Positions 6,992 through 11,446 of a DNA stretch of 11,446 bases are shown in pieces. Under the pieces are notes generated by a model. It did no database searches. It was not told where the DNA came from and worked only from the letters and a program-made list of their open reading frames with translations. Each line of letters opens with the position of its first letter. Position 1 is the stretch's first letter. Origin of the DNA: Spirochaetes bacterium RBG_16_67_19 (GTDB taxonomy: Bacteria > Spirochaetota > Spirochaetia > SZUA-6 > DRHE01); assembly GCA_001829505.1 (NCBI GenBank), contig MIBK01000032.1, positions 1-11,446 on the forward strand. The letters are read 5' to 3'. Made by a program: the position numbers and the translations under genes.

Positions 6992-8805
6992 AGCGGGTGA
7001 CCCGGGGTCCCAACCTCTACGACATTTGCGGCCCGGCGTTCAACGAGGAGGTCTGCCGGACGGGGCCGGGGAGGAGCTTTCGGCTGGCCTACGAGAAAGT
7101 GGCAGGCCATCCTCTGCTGAAATTGCTGGTTCTGAAGCGCTGCCGCCGGCCGGAGCTCCGGGCGGCCGAGCTCGGTGAGCTGCGACAGATGATCCGCGCG
7201 ATGCTCCGGGCCACTTGCGAGGACTGGCGAAATCCGCAATGGATCGACTCGACCTTCCGGCCTCTGGCCCGTCAACTGGATCAGGTTCGAAACCCCGTCT
7301 GGCAGATCCGCGAGCCGGTGCCGCTGTCGGAGGTTAGACCGGCGAACGGTGAGATCCAGCAGGTTCTGGAGCGCTGCCTCGAACACGTCTTCCGGACCTG
7401 GGGCAAGGACCGCCAGGACCCCTGGTTCCCGGTGGCGGCGCAGGTCGTGTTGTCCGGCGACGACTACCTGGACGGCGAGGCCCTCCTGCAGATCCTGCGC
7501 GGGGTGGGTTCCTTCGAGTACCAGAACATCACTGTTCTGTTCGCCCTGATCCGCTGGCTGCTGATGTGCGCTCCGGCGGGGCTGCGGCGCATCCGCCGGC
7601 CGTACGCCGGCGTGAGCGAGCCTATGACCGCGCCCTTTACCTGGATCTGGCACAGGATCGCCTTCTCGGACGTCAACTTCTTCGAGCACCTGCTGGTCTA
7701 CCTGGACTGGATCGGCCCCCGCAGCGCGCAGGCCCCGCGGATCCTGCCGATCCTGGAAAACCTCCTGCGCTATTGCCTGATCACCAGCAGGGAATGGCTG
7801 GTGACGCCCAACCGGGGCATCCGCCACCCCGCCGTCACCTGCCTCCCGATCGACGCCGACGGGCGCCCGCTGTGCCGTCTCACCCCTGGCGCCTGGCGGA
7901 AGAAGAGCCAGCTCGGGTTCGGTGACTACGTTCCGGACACCGACACCACCTTCCTCAGCCTGGCCATGGCCAGGAAGTGGCTCGATCGGGTGGAGCGGGA
8001 CGGGCTGGCCGCCGACCCCGCTATTCTGGAGGAGTGCCAGAGGATGCTGGACCATCCCTGGGTGCAGATCATCGCCGAGTACCAGGTCGGCGGCGCATAC
8101 GGCTCCAATCCGCCGACGATCCGGATTACCCGTCCTCTGGACTATGATGGGGCGGTGCCGATCTGGTTCGACAAACCCTTCGTGAAACCCGACGGCAGGG
8201 TTGTCCGCGAAACCTCCGGCAACGAGATCTGTCCGGGCCATAACATGGACATCCTGGACTCCATCCTGCTGAATCGAGGGCAATGGCGGGCCCTGGAAGG
8301 GGAGAACCTGGCCTTCCTGCAGCGGCTCCTGGCCTTCCACCATCGCGCCTTCGCCAGCGGCAACTTCCGGCTGGAGAGCGCCCACAAGTATTACCTGCCG
8401 GAAATCTACGTTTATTACCTGGGCCGAGTTTATCGGACCTGGCGCTCGATGTCCGCTGCCGAACAACAGGTGCTGGATCCTGAAGGTCGGATCCGGCAAA
8501 TGCGGGATATCGCCATCGCGTATTGCCGGGAGGAACTGCTCGCCCACACGCTGAACTGCTTTGACGCTTCCCTGGCGGTGAGCGCCCTGACCCTTCTGGA
8601 GTATGAGCCCAGGGACGACGGCCTCATCGCCACGGGGCTTCGGACCATCGTCGCCTCGCTCGGGGAGGGGGGCATCCGCCATCCGTTCAAGGCTTACGAG
8701 TGGAACCGCATGCGCCACCCGACCAGGATCCTGGTCGGCAGCCCGGTTTCCACTTCCCTGTTCGTGCTGCGGGCTTGTACCGAAGCCAGCCGCTACCTGG
8801 CCTGA
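6988..8805 (+). CDS. Unrecognised 605-residue protein with a DxDTT sequence; possible terpene cyclase-like helical-toroid protein
   Basis: I cannot assign this protein to a named family. It has no signal peptide and no convincing membrane spans and is rich in Trp, Arg and helical segments. The most telling stretch is GFGDYVPDTDTTFLSLAMARKWL: D317-T-D319-T-T followed by an amphipathic helix. It resembles the pattern of class II terpene cyclases, where a DxDD or DxDTT acid motif precedes such a helix. Later segments such as NCFDASLAVSALTLLEY and the closing GSPVSTSLFVLRACTEA look like the helical units of alpha/alpha toroids. The conserved-looking EICPGHNMDILDSILLNRGQW and SAHKYYLPEIYVYYLGR may hold other functional residues. 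Its ATG overlaps the HMG-CoA synthase stop by 4 bp, so it is coupled to the operon and probably acts in the same pathway. The cyclase idea is inference; a structural or maturation role is equally open. Confidence 0.9.
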   Translation: MKRVTRGPNLYDICGPAFNEEVCRTGPGRSFRLAYEKVAGHPLLKLLVLKRCRRPELRAAELGELRQMIRAMLRATCEDWRNPQWIDSTFRPLARQLDQVRNPVWQIREPVPLSEVRPANGEIQQVLERCLEHVFRTWGKDRQDPWFPVAAQVVLSGDDYLDGEALLQILRGVGSFEYQNITVLFALIRWLLMCAPAGLRRIRRPYAGVSEPMTAPFTWIWHRIAFSDVNFFEHLLVYLDWIGPRSAQAPRILPILENLLRYCLITSREWLVTPNRGIRHPAVTCLPIDADGRPLCRLTPGAWRKKSQLGFGDYVPDTDTTFLSLAMARKWLDRVERDGLAADPAILEECQRMLDHPWVQIIAEYQVGGAYGSNPPTIRITRPLDYDGAVPIWFDKPFVKPDGRVVRETSGNEICPGHNMDILDSILLNRGQWRALEGENLAFLQRLLAFHHRAFASGNFRLESAHKYYLPEIYVYYLGRVYRTWRSMSAAEQQVLDPEGRIRQMRDIAIAYCREELLAHTLNCFDASLAVSALTLLEYEPRDDGLIATGLRTIVASLGEGGIRHPFKAYEWNRMRHPTRILVGSPVSTSLFVLRACTEASRYLA

Positions 8806-9776
8806 GGCCGGCCGGAGTCCTGGGCAGGTCGAATCGGCTCCCCGTGCCCCAGGATCTGCTCCAGCAGTGCGGGGGCCAGCAGGGTGAATAACGGCAGGCC
8901 AACCAGTAGCCGCAGGGTAAGCATCGTCGAGGTCTGCAGGAGGACGCGGCCCACCAGGATCGTGGCCCCCAGGCAGGTTGCGCCCAGCAGCAGGATACGC
9001 GCCAGCCGACGGCGAATGCGCAGGAACAACGCGGCGCAAATGCCCAGCAGGACAAATGCCGCAGTCATGGGGCGGTCCCAGGCATAGGAGGCTGGATCGG
9101 CGCTGTTGAAGCGCACTCCGATGCGGGCGATTTCAGAAATCCACACCCCGAGCACCGGAAGCGGGAATATCATGTAGGAAGCCAGCAGCCAGTCCCGCTT
9201 CACCACCCGCACCACGGAAAGCGCCATCAGGCCGATGAACAAGGCGTACAGGGTGACGAAGAGCAGCAGCTGCACATGTTGCAGGGAAAGCCTGGAGCCG
9301 AGCAGCAGGTCCCTGGCGGAGCGATAGACGAAGTCCATGGAATAAAAGACCGTGGCGATCAAGGGGGTCAGGGAATAACCGATCCAGGGATAGAGCCAAT
9401 TCGGCCTCCCGCGGGCCCAGCCGCTGAGAGCCACGTAAAGCACGCCACCGAAGGAAGCCAGCAGCACCAGCGGGCTAGTCCACAGGTGGGTGAGGAAAAG
9501 GGCGGCAACCAGCAGGTGCGGCTGCAGCGCCAGCAGGGCGTCGGTCCAGCTGCCCTGGCAGTACACCGCGTAGAACAGCCGTGCCAGGGACTGCGGCCGC
9601 CCGGAGCAGCGGACCGCCTCCTTCGCGCAATCCTGTGCGCCCATTCCGCGCTCCCGCAGCTCGGCCACCTGCTCAGCGAAGTGGCTCTTCAGCTCCCGGA
9701 TGATCCGCCCTTCGGTGCGGGGGTCCAGATGCAGGTGCGATCGCACCCGGTTCAGGTAGCTTTCGATCAGCTCCAT
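8793..9776 (-). CDS. Membrane protein with N-terminal HAAS-like (PadR-associated) domain
   Basis: A 327-residue protein. The first 75 residues, beginning MELIESYLNRVRSHLHLD, form a charged helical region with IIRELKSHFAEQVAELRERG. This matches the HAAS/DUF1700-like prefix that commonly precedes membrane modules encoded next to PadR regulators. The rest holds about seven hydrophobic segments (for example LLVAALFLTHLW, LLLFVTLYALFIGLMAL, AAFVLLGICAALFL, LLVGLPLFTLLAPALL), so it is an integral membrane protein. It starts 13 bp after padR and is certainly in its operon. HAAS domains are thought to couple membrane proteins to PadR-type regulation; the signal or substrate is not evident. Its stop codon lies inside the end of the convergent terpenoid operon gene, a 13-bp overlap. 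No strong ribosome binding site precedes the ATG. Confidence 0.85.
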   Translation of the reverse strand: MELIESYLNRVRSHLHLDPRTEGRIIRELKSHFAEQVAELRERGMGAQDCAKEAVRCSGRPQSLARLFYAVYCQGSWTDALLALQPHLLVAALFLTHLWTSPLVLLASFGGVLYVALSGWARGRPNWLYPWIGYSLTPLIATVFYSMDFVYRSARDLLLGSRLSLQHVQLLLFVTLYALFIGLMALSVVRVVKRDWLLASYMIFPLPVLGVWISEIARIGVRFNSADPASYAWDRPMTAAFVLLGICAALFLRIRRRLARILLLGATCLGATILVGRVLLQTSTMLTLRLLVGLPLFTLLAPALLEQILGHGEPIRPAQDSGRPQAR

Positions 9777-9789
9777 AAGCGCGCCTGGG

Positions 9790-10128
9790 CTACGAACCCC
9801 TGGGCTGGAGGATGAGATTCATCGCGGTGGTGAACTCCACCCAGGTGCTGAGCCGCCGCGAGAGGGCCTTTTTCCCTTTCTCCGTGATGGTGTAATGCCG
9901 CCTCTGCTGGCGGCCGGCCTGGGCGGCCCACTCGCCCCGGATGAGTCCCTCCTGCTCCAGCTTGTGAAGCACGGGGTAGACGGTTCCCGCGCGGAATTGG
10001 AAATAGCCCTTGCTCCGGCTTCGGATCTCCTGGATCAAGCCGTAGCCGTGGATGCGCCCGGACTTGGCGATCAGGTACAGCAACAACGACGGGGTGTTCC
10101 CGCGCAGCAGCTCTTTTTCGTTCAGCAC
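9790..10128 (-). CDS. PadR-family transcriptional repressor
   Basis: A 112-residue winged-helix protein with the PadR signature: LLLYLIAKSGRIHGYGLIQEI, then GTVYPVLHKLEQEGLI and the wing QQRRHYTITEKGKKAL, followed by a short C-terminal dimerisation helix. It starts at a GTG at 10128 with AGGG about 7 nt upstream. PadR proteins bind inverted repeats as dimers and are released by small hydrophobic or aromatic ligands or by membrane-associated partners. The promoter just upstream contains an inverted repeat that matches the operator of the terpenoid operon at 2208-2232, so autoregulation together with control of that operon is predicted. The gene is followed after 13 bp by a HAAS-like membrane protein, a common PadR pairing. 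Confidence 0.93.
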   Translation of the reverse strand: MLNEKELLRGNTPSLLLYLIAKSGRIHGYGLIQEIRSRSKGYFQFRAGTVYPVLHKLEQEGLIRGEWAAQAGRQQRRHYTITEKGKKALSRRLSTWVEFTTAMNLILQPRGS

Positions 10129-10139
10129 CGGACAGCCCT

Positions 10140-10162
10140 TCTATATAGATGCACTACATAGA
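10140..10162 (-). promoter_or_regulatory. Predicted PadR autoregulatory operator
   Basis: The inverted repeat has arms TCTATATAG (10140-10148) and CTACATAGA (10154-10162) around the 5-nt centre ATGCA; eight of nine arm pairs match. The core TATATAG-N5-CTACATA differs at one arm position from the core before the terpenoid operon. It lies between the predicted -10 box and the padR start, a good place for repression. Confidence 0.68.
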
Positions 10163-10189
10163 GTAGCAGCCGCTCACCTCTCCTGTCAA
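10160..10189 (-). promoter_or_regulatory. Predicted promoter of the padR operon
   Basis: On the minus strand a perfect TTGACA (10189-10184) is followed after 18 bp by TACTCT (10165-10160), a weak -10. The -10 overlaps the outer edge of the PadR operator. The -35 is convincing; the -10 assignment is less sure. Confidence 0.5.
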
Positions 10190-10237
10190 CCGAAAACCAG
10201 ACCTTCCCGGATCTTGCAGCAGCAAGGTACACCGCGT

Positions 10238-10444
10238 TCACCCAGCTGCCGACGAAGCGCTGGTAAGCCTGCTGATCGGATGTACAGCGCCCGGTTCGGC
10301 CCGGGGTTTTCGCCGAGTTATTGCCGGGAGACTTCGGCTCGATCTGGTCGGGATCAGGGAACCCTGGAGGGCGGCGCCGAGAAGCAGGACCAGGAAACGC
10401 GCCGCCAGGGTGGAGAAAGGCAGTTCGGGCCAGAAACCACTCAC
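10238..10444 (-). pseudogene. Truncated or frameshifted gene coupled to blaI (possible BlaR1-type or secreted protein remnant)
   Basis: A GTG start at 10444 overlaps the blaI stop as GTGA, the arrangement expected for a partner gene. The 68-residue frame opens with a membrane or signal segment, STLAARFLVLLLGAALQG, then degrades into Arg/Ser/Pro-rich sequence and stops at 10238. The next frame, from about 10382 to a TGA at 10122-10124, instead reads plausible protein including DPDQIEPKSPGN and YQRFVGSWVNAVYLAAARSG. This suggests a frameshift and decay. BlaI genes are usually followed by a 400-600-residue BlaR1/M56 sensor protease; here at most about 105 codons remain and no HExxH is present. 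Part of it matches a second fragment upstream of blaI (10927-10956). The 312 bp between padR and blaI hold only this remnant plus the padR promoter. Confidence 0.4.
10323..10352 (-). repeat. Imperfect direct repeat, copy A (downstream of blaI)
   Basis: This 30-bp stretch matches 10927-10956 at 25 of 30 positions, in the same orientation. On the minus strand it can read PDQIEPKSPG. It lies within the decayed frame after blaI. Confidence 0.6.
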
Positions 10445-10827
10445 GAAGGCGCCTCCTTCTTCCGATTCTGCCGAATCAGCTTTTCGAGCCGCTCGAGGTC
10501 CTCGGCGCTCAAATCCTTGCCGTGCAGCGAGACCAGGGCAGTCACCGCCTTTTCCACGGAATTATCGAAGTAGGTGTTGAGCAGCTGCCGCACCGCCCCC
10601 CGCATGGCCTGCCGGCGTGGGGTGACCGGGCTGTAGAGGTATTTCTTCCCTTCCTGGACGTGGCTCAGGTGTCCCTTGCGCTCCAGGATGTTCACCAAGG
10701 CCCGGACGGCCGAATATCCAGGGGGATCGGGGATTCCTTCCAGGATTTCGGCCACCGAGGCGCGCTGCTGGCGATACAGGAATTCCATGATCTGCCGCTC
10801 TCTTCTGCTCAGGTTGCTGTAGGGCAT
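10441..10827 (-). CDS. BlaI/MecI/CopY-family transcriptional repressor
   Basis: A 128-residue protein, the normal size for the family. The N-terminal winged helix reads LSRRERQIMEFLYRQQRASVAEILEGIPDPPGYSAVRALVNILERKGHL, followed by the wing EGKKYLYSPVTPRRQAM and a C-terminal helical dimerisation part with LLNTYFDNSVEKAVTALV. BlaI proteins repress target operons, often their own, until a membrane sensor protease of the BlaR1 type causes their cleavage. GGAGGTGG lies about 3 nt before the ATG at 10827. A promoter and inverted-repeat operator lie immediately upstream. The gene overlaps by 4 bp a short broken frame, so the usual sensor partner appears to be missing or lost. It may now respond to a sensor elsewhere, or act constitutively. 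Confidence 0.92.
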   Translation of the reverse strand: MPYSNLSRRERQIMEFLYRQQRASVAEILEGIPDPPGYSAVRALVNILERKGHLSHVQEGKKYLYSPVTPRRQAMRGAVRQLLNTYFDNSVEKAVTALVSLHGKDLSAEDLERLEKLIRQNRKKEAPS

Positions 10828-10848
10828 TGCCCACCTCCGTCGTTGTGC

Positions 10849-10866
10849 ATGCTATCTTTTTAGCAT
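10849..10866 (-). promoter_or_regulatory. Predicted BlaI operator
   Basis: The arms ATGCTA (10849-10854) and TAGCAT (10861-10866) form a perfect 6-bp inverted repeat with a 6-nt centre, overlapping the predicted -10 box of blaI. The position suggests autorepression. The sequence differs from the PadR sites, so the two regulators appear independent. Confidence 0.55.
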
Positions 10867-10885
10867 ATTTGGGAGGGGCCGTCAA
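10857..10885 (-). promoter_or_regulatory. Predicted blaI promoter
   Basis: On the minus strand TTGACG (10885-10880) and TAAAAA (10862-10857) are separated by 17 bp. The -35 overlaps the end of the decayed frame upstream. The -10 is only a four-of-six match. Confidence 0.5.
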
Positions 10886-11182
10886 GTTTTCCCCCGAAAG
10901 AACAACATGTACCAGGTCCATATCTCGCCGGGTATCTTCCGCTCGATCTGCTCGGGGTGCAAGTCCTCTTTCCCTCTGGCGGGCCTTGTCCAGCCTCATC
11001 AGCCCCAGACCCTGGCCCTTGCTCCCCTCGACGAAGGTGAAGATGAACTGGCAGCAGATGCCGCCTTTGACCTCGGCGGACAGCGCCTTGTTGGGGGATG
11101 GGGAGTCTACCCCGTCCGGCTGCACCGCTATTTTCGCAAACGGTTGGTCCAGCTCGGCCTCCCGATTCTGCCAGGTGCCCAC
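10882..11182 (-). pseudogene. Frameshifted remnant encoding a small FVGTW-type protein of unknown family
   Basis: Between the amidohydrolase and blaI the minus strand reads YFVGTWQNREAELDQPFAKIAVQPDG and GGICCQFIFTFVEGSKGQGLGLMRL, then loses sense. After a shift of one base between about 10995 and 10960 it continues as EDLHPEQIERKIPGEIW and WYMLFFRGKT, ending at a TGA at 10882. Together the pieces look like one protein of about 100 residues, perhaps a beta-rich lipocalin-like or secreted domain. The frame is open a little further upstream to about 11250 but has no convincing start or ribosome binding site, so the N-terminus may be lost. The family is not recognised. It occupies most of the 410 bp between blaI and the last gene, the rest being the blaI promoter. 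Confidence 0.4.
10927..10956 (-). repeat. Imperfect direct repeat, copy B (upstream of blaI)
   Basis: The partner of 10323-10352, with 25 of 30 positions identical. On the minus strand it reads PEQIERKIPG. The two copies flank blaI at a distance of about 600 bp. Confidence 0.6.
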
Positions 11183-11237
11183 GAAGTAGTGCAGGAGAAA
11201 ATGCGGCTGCTTGAGAATCGCGGCAGTCAGCCCGGCC

Positions 11238-11446
11238 TCAGCCCAGCTTCAGCCCCCGCCGGGCGTTGGCCCAGAACAGCCCGTCCTTCTGCTCCGGGCG
11301 CAGGTGGTGGCGGTCGCAGGCATCCAGGACGGCCTTCATCTGCTCGTACAGGAACAGGGAGTAGGTCGCCTCCACCTCCGGGCTTTCGCGCCGCTGGTTC
11401 CAGGAGAAAGGCTCCCGGCAGAGGTTGCGATACTCCCGCTGCGTCC
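11238..11446 (-). CDS. C-terminal part of an amidohydrolase_2-family protein (5' end outside window)
   Basis: The minus-strand frame is open from the window edge and ends at TGA 11240-11238, giving 68 complete codons before the stop. It reads REPFSWNQRRESPEVEATYSLF, then a helix YEQMKAVLDACDRH and the ending KDGLFWANARRGLKLG. The last motif is the typical C-terminal [GA]NARRLxxL helix of amidohydrolase_2 proteins. The metal-binding residues would lie outside the window. It is a second member of the superfamily after the gene at 208-1230, but on the opposite strand and not obviously a recent copy. It is upstream of blaI in the same direction, but a separate blaI promoter lies between them. Confidence 0.75.
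   Translation of the reverse strand, partial: TQREYRNLCREPFSWNQRRESPEVEATYSLFLYEQMKAVLDACDRHHLRPEQKDGLFWANARRGLKLG

Noticed and set aside
6913..9039. A 708-codon minus-strand open frame opposite the orphan protein
   Set aside because: Low-information Pro/Gln/Arg-rich translation that crosses gene boundaries; the + strand gene has an ATGA-coupled start and natural composition.
10827..11189. A 120-codon + strand open frame between blaI and the final gene
   Set aside because: Ser/Pro/Arg-rich shadow with no ribosome binding site; the minus strand in this region gives more protein-like sequence.

Overview
The window is GC-rich, densely packed bacterial chromosome with gene order and content of an unidentified, probably uncultured, lineage. 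DUF116, HAAS-type membrane protein, PadR and BlaI families would fit an anaerobic or Acidobacteriota/Chloroflexota-like bacterium, but the sequence does not settle the taxonomy. No rRNA, tRNA, CRISPR array or insertion sequence was seen.

Left flank (1-2144, + strand): the C-terminal end of a probable sugar isomerase, a complete metal-dependent amidohydrolase, and a ten-helix EamA/DMT exporter whose reading frame is broken by one missing base in a G run. These look like catabolic or carbohydrate-acid functions.

Centre (2200-8805, + strand): a tight four-gene operon that looks like an isoprenoid/terpenoid pathway. It encodes a short-chain polyprenyl diphosphate synthase, a squalene-hopene cyclase fused at its C-terminus to a complete cysteine-rich DUF116 domain, an HMG-CoA synthase-family enzyme with its Glu/Cys/His triad, and a 605-residue protein I do not recognise that carries a DxDTT sequence resembling class II terpene cyclase acid motifs. 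The gaps are 38 bp, then overlaps of 8 bp and 4 bp, so the genes are very probably co-transcribed. The only clear promoter lies directly before the first gene, so close that the mRNA may be nearly leaderless.

Right of centre (8793-10189, - strand): a PadR-family repressor followed by a membrane protein with an N-terminal HAAS-like domain, convergent with and overlapping the end of the terpenoid operon. The main regulatory result is that the promoter of the terpenoid operon and the promoter of padR carry matching inverted repeats (TATATAG-N5-CTAYATA), each over the -10 region. This predicts that the PadR protein represses both itself and the operon 8 kb away.

Right flank (10190-11446, - strand): a BlaI/MecI-family repressor with its own promoter and inverted-repeat operator. 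It sits between two decayed fragments that share a 25/30 match, where an intact BlaR1-type partner might have been expected. The window ends in the C-terminal part of a second amidohydrolase.
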